DNA of 64,000 bases. Source: Zea mays (Eukaryota > Streptophyta > Magnoliopsida > Poales > Poaceae). How positions within the stretch are numbered: position 1 is the first letter of the stretch; every line of letters begins with the position of its first letter. The position numbers and the translations under genes were made by a program. Shown here piece after piece: positions 23,119 to 35,937 of this stretch. Under the pieces are notes generated by a model. It was not told the DNA's origin. It did no database searches and worked only from the letters and a program-made list of their open reading frames with translations. The DNA is taken from contig NC_050102.1 in the NCBI RefSeq assembly GCF_902167145.1, positions 4,588,850 through 4,652,849 on the forward strand, written 5' to 3'.

Positions 23119-24478
23119 TGTCGGGGACCATAATTAGGGGTACCCTCAAGGCTCCTAAATCTCAGCTAGTAACCCCCATCAGCACAAAGCTGCAAAGGCC
23201 TGATGGGTGCGATTAAGTCAAGGATCGGTCCACTCAAGGGACGCGATCACGCCTCGCCCGAGCCCAGCCTCGGGCAAGGGCAGCCGACCCCGGAGGATCT
23301 ACGTCTCTCCCGAAGACCCCCTCCAGCAACGGGCATACCCTCGGCTCGCCCCGGAAGACGACGAACTCCGCTCCGCCCGACCCCAGGGCTCGGACTCGGG
23401 CTCAGCCCCGGAAGACGGTGAACTCCGCTCCGCCGACCCTAGGGCTCGGACTCGGGCTCAGCCCCGGAAGACGACGAACTCCGCTCCGCCCGACCCCAGG
23501 GCTCGGACTTGGGCTCAGCCCCGGAAGACGACGAACTCCGCTCTGCCCGACCCCAGGGCTCGGACTTGGGCTCAGCCCCGGAAGACGACGAACTCCGCCT
23601 CGCCCGACCCCAGGGCTCGGACTCGGGCTCAGCCCCGAAGGACGATGAACTCCGCTTCGCCCGACCCCAGGGCTCGGACTCAGCCCTGACATCAGCCGAC
23701 GGTCTCCGCCTCGTCCGACCCGGGGGCTCGGACTCGACCTCGACCTTGGAAGACAGACTCGACCTCGACCTCGAAGGAGCCTCCACCTCGCCCAACCTAG
23801 GGCACGGATCGACCACGTCAACAGGAGGCACCATCATTACCCTGCCCCAAGCTGACTCAGGCTACGGGGAACAAGACCGGCGTCCCATCTGGCTCGCTCC
23901 GCCAGACAAGTAATGATGGCGCCCCGCACGCTCTATGACGACGGCGGCTCTCAGCCCCCTTACGGAAGCAAGAGGACGTCAGCAAGGACTCGACAGCCCC
24001 GACAGCTGTCCTTCCGCCAGGCTCCAGCGCTCCTCCGACGGCCACGACACCACACGAACCGGGTGCCAAAACCTCTCCGGCTGCCACGATGGCATGTACT
24101 TAGGGCACTAGCTCTCCTCCGCTAGACACGTTAGCACACTGCTACACCCCCCATTGTACACCTGGATCCTCTCCTTACGCCTATAAAAGGAAGGACCAGG
24201 GCCCTCTTACAGAGGGTTGGCCGCGCGGGGAAGGACGGGCGGCGCTCATGTGAGGCCGCTCGCTCCCTCCCGCGTGGACGCTTGTAACCCCCTACTACAA
24301 GCGCACCCGACCTGGGCGCGGGACAAACATGAAGGCCGCGGGATTCCACCTCTCACGCCCGTCTCCCTCCGGCTGCTTCCCCCTTCGCGCTCCGTCTCGC
24401 GCCGACCCATCTGGGCTGGGGCACGCGGCGATAATTTACTCGTCGGTCCAGGGACCCCCCGGGTTCGAAACGCCGACA
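23119..24478 (+). repeat. E2 3' LTR
   Basis: The LTR is 1360 bp, TG...CA, with TATAAAA at 24182-24188. It carries several substitutions against the 5' LTR in the first 240 bp (about 3% by eye), so E2 is clearly older than zeon. Confidence 0.95.
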
Positions 24479-24602
24479 GCTACCGAACAAATCCTAACGC
24501 TCAAAACAAGAGACCAGCTTTATACTCTAACACTAAAAATGTTTAGGCCTCAGCGGTCGCAAGAAACATACACATACTTAGAATAAACTGTTCCCCACAG
24601 GC

Positions 24603-27600
24603 TCAGGTGTCGGCAGGGGGAGGAGCAGCACCCTCGGCGTCGTTCCTACCCGCGGCGGAATCTGGCCCGGCCTCGGACGGTGACACATGCGGAAGGATCT
24701 CCACCTCAAAAAAGGAAGCCAACGCCGCGCCTGGGCCCTCGGCAGCCGCATCAAGCCTTTGGACTTTGGCTAGGGCGGCCTCCTCTTCGTCGGGTAAGCA
24801 GTAGCCCTCGTTGACCCGCTCCAAATCCATGTCGTAGTGGGAAGCGAGGACAGTGAAGGCCCGCCTAACGCCATGGTGCAGCGCCCTGCGGAGTCTGCTG
24901 CGCATGTGGCCGCCCAAGGCCCGCAGGCGACTCTGGGGGGAGCTGCCCGAGGGGACGTCGTCGAGGCCAAAGGTCTGGCAGAAGGCCGAGATGGCCTCGG
25001 ACATGGCCATGCGGTCGGCCTCCTTCTGCTCAGCCGCCTAGGCAAGCGCCTTGCAGTTCTTGACGGACTCGTTAAGAGCCGTCTCGAACCCTGAAGACAG
25101 TTGGACGATATTCTTCAGATACGAGGAGAAGAATGAAGCTAAAACAAAATCACAAAGCAGGCAAAACATACCTTCGGCCCGGGCACGCTGCTGCGAGGCC
25201 ATGGCTTGGGCGGACCAGGCAGACCCGACGGCCATGGCTAGGCCCTCCGCAAGGGTCCTGGCCCGAGCGGTCGCCTCGGTTAGCCGCTCCGTAACCTCAG
25301 CCAGTTGTCCCCTAAGGGCCTCAGCCCGGCTCACGGCCTCGGCAGCTTGGCTCCAAAATTGGTCCTGCTCGCTGGTGACCTGGCCAAGCTCTAGCTGCCG
25401 TTGCTGCATCTCCTCGGCCTGGGAAGCCACCTGCTCCCATGCCGATGAAGCCTCCGTTCGTGCTGACGCCGCCTCTGTCCGCTCCACCGCTGCCTCCGAG
25501 TTCAGCTCATCACAGAGCAGCCGAAGGTCCACCACCTCGGCACTCCATTGGGCGAGGCGCTCATTGGCCTCGATAAGCGTGGCCCATCGGAACCATAGCG
25601 ACTCCCAAACGTCGCTCTCGCGATGGATGAACAGCGACTTAGCGGTGCTCACGTCCGCGAGCTCCTGAGGGAGGAAAATAGAATATCACAAAGAATGCCC
25701 TGATCACGCGAGGTGTACGTCTAAATCCTTACCTGGAATACCCTGGGAATGTCCCTAGAAAGGATTTCCATGGTCGTCCGAAGCGACCTCATCGCCGCCT
25801 CGGTATATTCACGGAAATTATCCCGAAACTGCTCCTCCAACTCATCGTTAAGGGCAAGGAGGGGCTCCGAGGTGTCGCGGCTCCAGAACACGAGCAGCTA
25901 CCCACACCACTCATTGGGATTGAGCTGCGTGGGGATAAGGCCGCTGCTCCCCAAGACGGGCCATAGTTCTGCGCGCCCCATGACCAAGGCGTCGGGTCCC
26001 CCTGCAGTCGATGCGTCGGGTACCACTGCAATCGACGTATCGGGCCTCTCCACTGCCAAGGTGACGAGCCTCCGCTCACCGACCTTGGCAACAACGGCCG
26101 CCCCCCTCCTCATGGTCGAAAATGGGGAGATCGGGGATGACCAGGGGTGGAGGCACCTCAGCCATCTCAACATCGGCGGTGACGGGCGGCTCCGAGGGCG
26201 AATCAGCGACGGCCCCGGTAGGAATCGATGTCGGCGCCGGCAATAAGACAAGCGGGCTCGGGGCCGCGGCCGCGTCAACAGCCTCCCCCGGCATGATGGA
26301 CGCTCCAACAGGAGGGTCGACCTGGGAGGCTTGCCCCATGATAGCCCGTGCCGCCTGGGCCCCCCGCCGAAGGGCGACTTGCGCGGAGGCCAACCAACCA
26401 GCGTGGCGCGCCGCAACTCCGGCTGCAGAGGCTGGCCCCGTCTTAAGGGCCTTCGTGGGGGCCAGACCAGCCGAGCCCTGCCTCCGCTTGCTGAAAGGAA
26501 GAAAGGGCAAAATCAAGACACACAACAAAATAACTGAAACAGGGGTACCCTTAGATACTTACCCGCTCCGGGGCAAGGCCAATCGTGCCTGCGGGGAGAC
26601 CCCTCGGGCCCCGGTCTCCGCAGGCGCTGCCGAGGGTTGTCCCGCAGCCGGCTTTGACGTCGCTTCCACCTCGGACGCCCGAGGCACCGAGGGGGCGGCC
26701 TGCCCAGGCGACGTCACGACGGCCGAGGGACCAACTTCCCGTACAGCCGGCACGGGCACCTGCTCTTGGGGGACATGCGGTTCGGCCTGACCCCCCAGAG
26801 TCGCCCCAATTATCTCGGCCAAGGGGTCAAGTACCCCATCGACCTGCCTCCGCTCCTCGGACCGGGACCCTGGCGTACCGGCCCCGAACGCTTGTGGCGC
26901 CAGCCCTCCTGGAAGCTGGCTTGACGACCTCTGGCCCAGCCTCGGATCCGGACTGAGACCAAGCCGGGCCGCCATGTCATCGTCTTCGTCGTCATCATCT
27001 TTATCATCATCGTCGTCGTCGTCGTCGTCAGGCGTGTCCGGTGATGGCTCCAACGGGAGCCCATCCCTTGCTTGCCTCCGACGACGCTTCTCCAAGGCTT
27101 CCCGAGCTCGCATCCTCTCGCGAGCTTGGGCCTTTTCCGCGTCCTTCCTCTCCTTATCCTTCTCCGCGACGATTCTACGCGTGGTTCGGCCCGCCGCGTC
27201 CTCCGGGACCGGTGGCCGGGAGAGTTTAAAATTCCTCAACCCCTGGGGACGAACGAAAATCCCAACAGTAAGAACTAAAGACATAAGAAACACGGCGCAA
27301 AACAGAAGGAGGGTCGGACACTTACCAGGGACACATACCCATAGTCGGGACGCATCGAGGGCTGGCTAAGGACGCCAGCGTCCAGCCTCCCTACCGTGCC
27401 CGCTACCCGTCTGAGGAGGTCGTCGGCGGAGAGGGGGGTTGAGGACATCCGTGAACCCTCCAAATCAACCCCCAGCTTCATCTCTGAAAGCCGCAACCGT
27501 CGCTCTGCCAATGGGAGCACACTCCGGTGGTGGATAGCGGCGACGAACCCCGCAGCGGTAAGGCCCTCGGCTTGTAACTTCTGCAGGGCACGGAGAATGG

Positions 27601-27925
27601 GCTGGAGCTTCTCCTGGTTCTCGCGTGTGGACCCCCAGCGCCAGTTATCACCGGCGGCGGTCACCACTCGTTGAGAAAACGGCGGAAGCATCCCGTCGTC
27701 GTTCCGGAGATAAAACCACTGGTTCTGCCATCCCTTGTTCGAAGATACAAGGGAGACGGGGATGTACTGTTGTGTGCGCCCCGACCTCAGCTGGAGGGTG
27801 CAGCCGCCAGCCCGCACCGCCATACGGACCTTCTTCACGTCCATCGACGCGGTGAAGAACTCCACGGAGAAGAGATGGATCCACAGGTCCTAGTGGGGGT
27901 CAATCCCCAGAAACCCCTCGCAAAA
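24603..27925 (-). pseudogene. E1 antisense gene, 3' portion (most exons)
   Basis: Minus-strand exons with canonical sites: the rest of exon A to 27326 (CCCTG|GTAAGT); exon B 27242-26563 (acceptor CCCCAG, donor AGCGG|GTAAGT) with a charged helix and a long Asp run; exon C 26493 to about 25735 (acceptor TTTCAG); exon D about 25655-25174, a coiled coil rich in Ala/Glu/Gln; and a last exon to the stop at 24603. A TAG interrupts exon A at 27890-27892, exactly where E2 has one. The 5' part of exon A lies at 37187-37509 on the far side of the copia insertion. The final exon (MSEAISAFCQTFG, then a helical region) is well conserved with E2. Confidence 0.65.
27921..27925. repeat. Target-site duplication of the copia element, left copy (CAAAA)
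   Basis: The right copy at 37187-37191 reads CAAAC, one mismatch. E1 reading resumes correctly across the insertion when one copy is removed. Confidence 0.7.
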
Positions 27926-29131
27926 TGAAAGGGAATTAGGCTTAAACCTTTTTCCTAATTGATTTTGGTGGTTGAATTGCCCAACACAAATAATTGGACT
28001 AACTAGTTTGCTCTAGTCTATAAGTCTTACAGGTGCCAAAGGTTCACAATAAACCTATAAAAAGACCAAGAAAGGGTTCAAACAAAGAGAGCAAAAGACA
28101 TCCCAAATGGCACCCTGATCTGGCGCACCGGACTGTCCGGTGCACCACCGGACAGTGTCCGGTGCACCAGGGCACTTGACGCTGAACTCGCTACGTTCGG
28201 GAAAATGGGAGGCCGCTCCGCTATAATTCACCGGACTGTCCGGTGAAGCACCGGACTGTCCGGTGTGCCAGCAGAGCAACGGCTACTTCGCGCGCAATGG
28301 TCGACTGCAACGCATTTAATGCGCGCCTGCGCGCAGAGGACAGAGCACGCGCAGTTGGCGCACCAGACAGTCTACAGGACCTGTCCGGTGCACCACCAGA
28401 CAACCCAGAGGCCCCACCAGTCAGAGCTCCAACGATCAGAACCCAACGGCCGGCTGACGTGGCTGGCGCACCGGACAGTGTCCGGTGGCGCACCGTACTG
28501 TCCGGTGCGCCATGCGACGGCAGCCTCCAACGGCCACATTTTGGTGGTTGGGGCTATAAATACCCCAACCACCCCACATTCAATAGTATCCAAGTTTTCC
28601 ACCTTCAACACATTACAAGAGCTATAGAATTCAATTCTAGACACTTCAAAGAGATCAAATCCTCTCCAAAGTCCGGAATCACTCCAAATCAAGTAGTGAC
28701 TAGAGAGAGTGACATTTGTGTTCACTTGAGCTCTTGCACTTGGATTGCTTCTTTTCTTTCTCATTCTTCTTGTGATCAAACTCAATTGTAACCAAGGCAA
28801 GAGACACCAATTGTGTGGTGGTCCTTGCGGGAACTTCGTGTTCCGTTTGATTGAGAAGAGAAGCTCACTCGGTCTAAGTGACCGTTTGAGAGAGGGAAAG
28901 GGTTGAAAGAGACCCGGTCTTCGTGACCACCTCAACGGGGAGTAGGTTTGCAAGAACCGAACCTCGGTAAAACAAATCATCGTGTCTCGCTCTTTATTTG
29001 CTCACGATTTGTTTTGCGCCCTCTCTCTCGGACTCGTTTATATTTCTAACGCTAACTCGGCTTGTAGTTGTGCTTAAGTTTATAAATTTCAGATTCGCCC
29101 TATTCACCCCCCCCCCTCTAGGCGACTTTCA
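27926..29131 (+). repeat. Copia 5' LTR
   Basis: The LTR is 1206 bp with palindromes at 28126-28142, 28229-28245 and 28249-28265, and a TATA box inside an inverted repeat (28543-28573). A long C run precedes its end. Confidence 0.95.
28543..28573 (+). promoter_or_regulatory. TATA box centred in a perfect 11-bp inverted repeat (copia 5' LTR)
   Basis: Arms GGTGGTTGGGG (28543-28553) and CCCCAACCACC (28563-28573) flank CTATAAATA. The 3' LTR preserves it unchanged at 36601-36631. Transcription is expected to start about 30 bp downstream. Confidence 0.75.
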
Positions 29132-29133
29132 AT

Positions 29134-29145
29134 TGGTATCAGAGC
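29134..29145 (+). other. Copia primer-binding site (initiator-Met tRNA type)
   Basis: TGGTATCAGAGC begins two bases after the 5' LTR end; this is the standard initiator Met tRNA complement of plant copia elements. Confidence 0.9.
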
Positions 29146-29177
29146 GGTGCTTCATTAGAGCTTAACCGCTCGAAGTG

Positions 29178-31807
29178 ATGTCGGGAGCATCCGCCAAGAG
29201 GGAGTTCGGGACCGGCGAGAAGCCCGCCACAAGCCATGGGAAGGCTCCATCCGGGGAGTCCGCCAACAAGGTGAAGGGATCCCCTTCACACAACAAGTCG
29301 CGTCGGAGCGGTGACAAGAAGAAGAAGATGAAGAAGGTGGTCTACTACGAGACCGACTCTTCGTCGCCATCCACCTCCGGCTCCGACACACCGTCCGTAA
29401 CTTCTAAGCGCCATGAGCGCAAGAAGTTTAGTAAGATTCCCCTACGCTATCCTTGCATTTCCAAACGTACTCCATTACTTTCCGTCCCATTAGGCAAACC
29501 ACCTATGTTTGATGGTGAAGATTATAATATGTGGAGTGATAAAATGAGGCATCACCTAACCTCACTCCACACTAGCATTTGGGATGTTGTTGAGATTGGA
29601 GTACAGGTACCATCGCCGGGGGATGAAGACTATGATTCGGACGAGGTCGCCCAAATCTGGCACTTCAACTCTCAAGCCACCACTATACTCCTTGCCTCTC
29701 TAAGTCGAGAGGAGTATAACAAGGTGCAAGGATTGAAAAGTGCCAAAGAGATTTGGGACGTACTCAAGACCGCGCACGAAGGAGATGAGGTGACCAAAAT
29801 CACCAAGCGGGAGACGATCGAGGGGGAGCTCGGTCGCTTCCGGCTTCGCCAAGGGGAGGAGCCACAAGACATGTACAACCGCTTGAAGACCTTGGTGAAC
29901 CAAGTGCACAACCTCGGGAGCACCAAATGGGATGACCATGAGATGGTCAAGGTTATTCTAAGATCCCTCGTTTTTCTTAACCCTATGCAAGTTCAATTAA
30001 TTCGTGGTAATCCTAGATATACACTAATGTCTCCCGAGGAAGTAATAGGAAATTTTGTGAGCTTTGAATTGATGATCAAAGGCTCAAAGAAAATCATTGA
30101 GCTAGATGGCCCCTCCACGCCCGAAGCACAACTGATCGCATTCAAGGCAACGGATGAGAAAAAGGAGGAGTCTACATCAAGTAGACAACCCATCGACGCC
30201 TCTAAGCTCGACAATGAGGAGATGGCGCTCATCATCAAGAGCTTCCGCCAAATCCTCAAGCAAAGGAGGGGGAAGGATTACAAACCCCGCTCTAAGAAAG
30301 TGTGCTACAAGTGTGGTAAGCCCGGTCATTTTATTGCAAAATGTCCATTATCTAGTGATAGTGACAGGGGCGACGACAAGAAGGGAAAGAGGAGAGAAAA
30401 GAAGAGGTACCACAAGAAGAAGGGCGGTGATGCCCATGTGTGCCGCGAATGGGACTCCGACGAGAGCTCCACCGACTCCTCCTCTGGCGAGGACGCCGCC
30501 AATATCACCATCACCAAAGGACTCCTCTTCCCCAATGTCGGCCACAAGTGCCTCATGGCAAAGGACGGCAAAAGGAAGAAGATAAAATCAAAATCCTCCA
30601 CTAAATATGAAACCTCTAGTGATGAGGATAACTCTTGTGATGAGGAGGATAATTTGCGCACCCTTTTTGCCAACCTAAACATGCAACAAAAGGAAAAATT
30701 AAATGAATTAATTAGTGCTATTCATGAGAAGGATGAACTATTGGACTCTCAAGAGGACTTCCTAATTAAGGAAAATAAAAAGCATGTTAAGGTTAAAAAT
30801 GCTTATGCTCTAGAAGTAGAAAATGTGAAAAACTATCTAGTGAGCTAAGCACTTGCCATGATGTTATTACCAACCTTAGAAATGAGAATGCTAGTTTAAT
30901 TGCTAAGGTTGATTCAAATGTTTGTGGTGATTCAATTTCCAATATTAGAGATGATAATGCTATTTTGCTTGCTAGGATTGAAAAATTGAATGATTCTCTT
31001 GCTAGCCTTAGAAATGAGAATGAAAAATTGGTTGCTAAAGCTAAAGAATTAGATGTTTGCAATGTTTCCATATCCAATCTTAGAAGTGAGAATGACATTT
31101 TACATGCTAAGATTGTTGAACTAAAATCTTGCAAACCCTCTACATCTACCATTGAGCATCTTTCCATTTGCACTAGATGTAGAGACATTAATGTTGATGC
31201 TATTCATGATCACCTAGCTTTAATTAAGAAACAAAATGATCACATAGCTCAACTTAATGCTAAGATTAATGAGCATGACTTAGAAAATGAAAATTTTAAA
31301 TTTGCTAGAAGCATGCTCTATAGTGGGAGACGCCCTGGCATCAAGGATGACATTGGCTTCCATAAGGGGGACAATGTCAAACTTAATGCCCCTCCTAAAA
31401 GATTTTCTAACTTTGTAAAGGGCAAGGCTCCCATGCCTCAGGATAACGAGGGTTACATTTTGTACCCTGCCGGTTATCCCGAGAGCAAAATTAGGAGAAT
31501 TCATTCTAGGAAGTCTCACTCTGGCCCTAATCATGCCTTTATGTATAAGGATGAGACATCTAGTTCTAGGAAATCAATCCATGCTAGATTGCCTAAAAGA
31601 AAAACTCCTACTGCATCAAATGATCATAACATTTCATTTAAAACTTTTGATGCATCTTATGTGCTAACCAACAAATCAGGCAAAGTAGTTGCCAAGTATG
31701 TTGGGGACAAACACAAGGGCACCAAGACTTGTGTTTGGGTACCCAAGGTTCTTGTATCTAATGCCAAAGGACCCAAAACCATTTGGGTACCTAAAATCAA
31801 GAACTAA
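29178..31807 (+). pseudogene. gag: Copia Gag with long coiled-coil tail, frameshifted
   Basis: The ATG at 29178 (MSGASAKREF) is chosen over an upstream GTG. In order: Lys/Ser-rich N-terminus, copia gag domain (about residues 100-300, KREEYNK-type core and IWDVL), a CCHC knuckle C-x2-C-x4-H-x4-C (CYKCGKPGHFIAKC, near 30303), a Lys-rich linker, and a heptad-like coiled coil. The frame ends at TAA 30846-30848, but the protein continues in another frame from 30965 or earlier to 31807. A single-base loss in an A run near 30822 explains this. The original Gag would be about 875 residues, long as usual for Sireviruses. Confidence 0.85.
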
Positions 31808-31827
31808 ACTTGTTTTGTAGGTTTATG

Positions 31828-34800
31828 CATCCGATGGCTCAAGTTGGATCATCGATAGCGGGTGCACAAACCATATGACAGGGGAGAAGAAGATGTTCTC
31901 CTCCTACGAGAAAAACCAAGACCCCCAACGAGCTATCACATTCGGGGATGGAAATCAAGGTTTGGTCAAAGGATTGGGTAAAATTGCTATATCTCCTGAC
32001 CACTCCATTTCCAATGTTTTTCTTGTAGATTCTTTAGATTATAACTTGCTTTCTGTTTCGCAATTATGTAAAATGGGCTACAACTGTCTTTTTACAGATG
32101 TAGGTGTTACTGTCTTTAGAAGAAGTGATGATTTAGTAGCATTTAAGGGAGTGTTAGAGGGTCAGCTATACTTGGTAGATTTTGATAGAGCTGAACTCGA
32201 CACTTGCTTAATTGCTAAGACTAACATGGGCTGGCTCTGGCATCACCGACTAGCACATGTTGGAATGAAGAATCTTCACAAGCTTCTAAAGGGAGAACAT
32301 ATTTTGGGACTAACAAATGTTCATTTTGAGAAAGACAGGGTTTGTAGCACATGTCAGGCAGGGAAGCAAGTTGGTGTTCATCATCCACACAAGAACATCA
32401 TGACGACCGACAGGCCACTCGAGCTCCTACACATGGATCTATTCGGCCCGATTGCTTACATAAGCATCGGCGGGAGTAAGTACTGTCTAGTTATTGTGGA
32501 TGACTATTCTCGCTTCACTTGGGTGTTCTTTTTGCAGGAAAAATCTCATACCCAAGAAACCTTAAAGGGATTCTTGAGACGAGCTCAAAACGAGTTCGGC
32601 TTAAGGATCAAGAAAATAAGAAGCGATAACGGGACGGAGTTCAAGAACTCACAAATCTAAGGCTTCCTTGAGGAGGAGGTCATCAAGCATGAGTTCTCTT
32701 CTCCCTACACCCCACAACAAAATGGTGTAGTGGAGAGGAAGAATCGAACTCTATTGGACATGGCAAGAACCATGCTTGATGAGTACAAGACTTCGGATCG
32801 GTTTTGGGCCAAGGCGATCAACACCGCTTGCTACGCCATCAACCGGTTGTATCTACACCAAATCCTCAAGAAAACATCTTATGAACTCCTAACTGGTAAA
32901 AAGCCCAATGTTTCATATTTTAGAGTCTTTGGTAGCAAATGCTTTATTCTTGTTAAAAGAGGTAGAAAATCCAAATTTGCTCCTAAGACTGTAGAAGGCT
33001 TTTTACTAGGATATGATTCAAACACAAGTGCATATAGAGTCTTTAACAAGTCCTCTAGACAAGTTGAAGTTTCTTGTGACATTGTGTTTTATGAGACTAA
33101 CGGTTCTCAAGTAGAGCAAGTTGATCTTGATGAGATAGGTGATGAAGAGTCTCTGTTCATCGCACTAAGGAACATGTCCATTGGGGATGTGTGTCCTAAG
33201 GAATCCGAAGAGCCACCACATGCACAAGATCAACCATCTTCCTCTACACAAGCATCTCCACCAACTCAAGATGACGATAAGGCTCAAAATAATGAAGGAG
33301 AAGATCAAGAAGTTGAGCCACCTCAAGAGGAGAGCAATGATCAAGGAGTAGATGCCCATGATCAAGATGAGGAAGATGAACAAGTTCCAAGGCCGCCACA
33401 CCCAAGAGTCCACCAAGCAATCCAACGAGATCACCCCGTGAACACCATCCTCGGCGATATTCAAAAGGGGGTAACTACTCGATCTCGTGTTGCTCATTTT
33501 TGTGAACATTACTCTTTTGTTTCCTCTATTGAGCCACACAGGATAGAGGAAGTACTTCAAGATTCGGATTGGGTGGTGGCGATGCAAGAGGAGCTCAACA
33601 ACTTCACTAGGAACGAGGTATGGCATAGTTCCACGTCCTAACCAAAATGTTATAGGAACCAAGTGGGTCTTCCGCAACAAGCAAGATGAGCATGGTGTGG
33701 TGACAAGGAACAAAGCCCGACTTGTGGCCAAGGGTTATTCACAAGTCGAAGGTTTGGATTTCGGTGAAACCTATGCACCCGTAGCTAGGCTAGAATCAAT
33801 TCGCATTTTACTTGCCTATGCTACTTACCATGGCTTCAAGCTTTATCAAATGGACGTGAAAAGTGCCTTCCTCAATGGACCAATCAAGGAAGAGGTCTAT
33901 GTTGAGCAACCTCCCGGCTTTGAAGATAGTGAGTACCCTAACCATGTTTACAAACTCTCAAGGCGCTTTATGGGCTCAAGCAAGCCCCAAGAGCATGGTA
34001 TGAATGCCTAAGAGATTTTCTTATCACTAATGGCTTCAAAGTCGGAAAGACCAATCCTACTTTATTTACTAAAACTCTTGACAATGATTTGTTTGTATGC
34101 CAAATTTATGTTGATGATATTATATTTGGGTCTACTAACGAATCTACATGTGAGGAATTTAGTAGGATCATGACACAGAAATTTGAGATGTCTATGATGG
34201 GGGAGTTGAAGTACTTCTTGGGATTTCAAGTGAAGCAACTCCAAGAAGGCACCTTCATTAGCCGAACGAAGTATATTCAAGACATTCTAAACAAGTTTGG
34301 GATGAAGGACACCAAGCCCAACAAGACACCCATGGGAACCAATGGGCATCTCGACCTCGACACGGGAGGTAAATCCGTCGATCAAAAGGTATACCGGTCG
34401 ATGATAGGTTCTTTACTCTATTTATGTGCTTCACAACCGGATATTATGCTTTCCGTATGCATGTGTGCAAGATTCCAAGCCGACCCTAAGGAAGCTCACC
34501 TTACGGCCGTAAAACGAATCTTGAGATATTTAGTTTATACTCCTAAGTTTGGGCTTTGGTACCCTCGGGGATCCACATTTGATTTAATTGGTTATTCGGA
34601 TGCCGATTGGGCGGGGTGTAAAATCAATAGAAAGAGCACATCGGGGACTTGCCAGTTCTTGGGAAGGTCTCTGGTGTCGTGGGTTTCAAAGAAGCAAAAT
34701 TCTGTAGCTCTTTCTACCGCCGAAGCCGAGTATATTGCCGCAGGCCATTGTTGCGTGCAATTACTTTGGATGAGGCAAACCCTTAGGGACTATGGTTACA

Positions 34801-35060
34801 AATTAACCAAAGTTCCTCTTCTATGTGATAATGAGAGTGCAATCCGCATGGCGAATAATCCCGTTGAGCATAGCCGCACTAAACACATAGTCATTCGATA
34901 TCATTTTCTAAGGGATCACCAACAAAAGGGGGATATGGAGATTGCATATATTAACACCAAAGAACAATTAGCCGATATCTTTACCAAGCCACTAGATGAA
35001 CAAACTTTTAACAAACTTAGGCATGAGCCAAATATTCTTGATTCTAGGAATTTCTTTTGA
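31828..35060 (+). pseudogene. pol: Copia Pol: protease, integrase, RT and RNase H, disrupted
   Basis: The protease has IIDSGCTNHM near 31850. Integrase has the HHCC region (WHHRLAHVGM to CSTCQAGK) and catalytic HMDLFGP, RSDNGTEF and VERKN. RT has the YVDD box at 34107-34118, and RNase H has YSDADWAG and STAEAEYIA, ending at TAA 35058-35060. Lesions: TAA at 32658-32660 in integrase, a two-base loss near 33627, and a one-base loss near 33961, both recognised because the family sequence continues in the next frame. The gag-to-pol junction also changes frame, with a TAG just before the protease near 31819. Confidence 0.88.
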
Positions 35061-35937
35061 TGTTTTGCACACATAGCTCTTAATATACCTACGATCATAT
35101 CTCTTTCATGTGCTATGACTAATGTGTTTTCAAGTATATTTCAAACCAAGTCATTAAAAGGTAATAGGAGTCTTCGACGAAGACAAAGGCTTCCACACCA
35201 CTCCATCAAATTCCAATCCGTCGTCGTCGCTCCGAGCAACATCACTCTTCAACTTTGGTATAATCTTCACTCATATGTTGTTCGCCAAAGGGGGAGAAAT
35301 TAGTTAAAAGGGGCTTATATTTCAATCTCAAAGTATCCGTTTTTGGCGATTCATGCCAAAGGGGGAGAAAGTATTAGCCCAAAGCAAAAGGACCGCACCA
35401 CCACCTATTTTCAAAATTTAAAAGGTCTTGAAATGCCCAAAGCAAAAGGACCGCACCACCACCTATTTTCAAAATTTAAAAGGTCTTGAAATGATGACTT
35501 TTTCAATTGGTATCTTATTTTTGATAGAATTTCAAATTGGATCACCCTCTTCAAAAACTAATATCTAAAACCCTCTTGAACACTAAGAGGAGAATTTTAT
35601 TGAGGGGAGTTTTGTTTAGTCAAAGGAAAAGCATTTGAAATAGGGGGAGAAAATTTCAAGTCTTGAAAATGCTTCTCAAAATCTTATTCATTTACCTTTG
35701 ACTATTTGCAAAAGGACTTTGAAAAGAATTTACAAAAAATTTGCAAAAACAAAACATGTGGTGCAAGTGTGGTCCAAAATGTTAAAAATAAAGAAACAAT
35801 CCATGCATATCTTATGAGAATATTTATTGGTTCAATTCTAAATAACCTTTGCACTTACATTATGCAAACTAGTTCAATTATGCACTTCTATACTTGCTTT
35901 GGTTTGTGTTGGCATCAATCACCAAAAAGGGGGAGAT
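35061..35937 (+). other. Copia post-pol region with repeated polypurine tracts
   Basis: No coding sequence is supported. The GGGGGAGA-type purine tract occurs near 35291, 35357, 35643 and finally 35925-35936 next to the 3' LTR. A segment of about 62 bp (CCCAAAGCAAAAGGACCGCA) is directly duplicated at about 35377 and 35439. Confidence 0.8.

Larger units (their letters stand above)
9609..24478 (+). mobile_element. E2: full-length Huck-like Ty3/gypsy retrotransposon nested in E1
   Basis: The element is 14870 bp with LTRs TGTCGGGGACC...CGCCGACA, flanked by GCTAC at 9604-9608 and 24479-24483. The flanking sequence on both sides rejoins E1 exactly where E2's own copy of that region continues. It has a PBS, gag, protease, RT with RNase H, a second RNase H, integrase, an antisense gene and a polypurine tract. 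Size, LTR length (1.36-1.7 kb) and LTR start fit maize Huck as I remember it. Stops in gag-pol make it non-autonomous now. Confidence 0.9.

Noticed and set aside
31807..31830. Splice acceptor-like TTGTTTTGTAG at the copia gag-pol junction, suggesting spliced pol expression
   Set aside because: A matching donor could not be singled out, and the TAG may simply be a mutated CAG codon; the junction is described only as a frame change.
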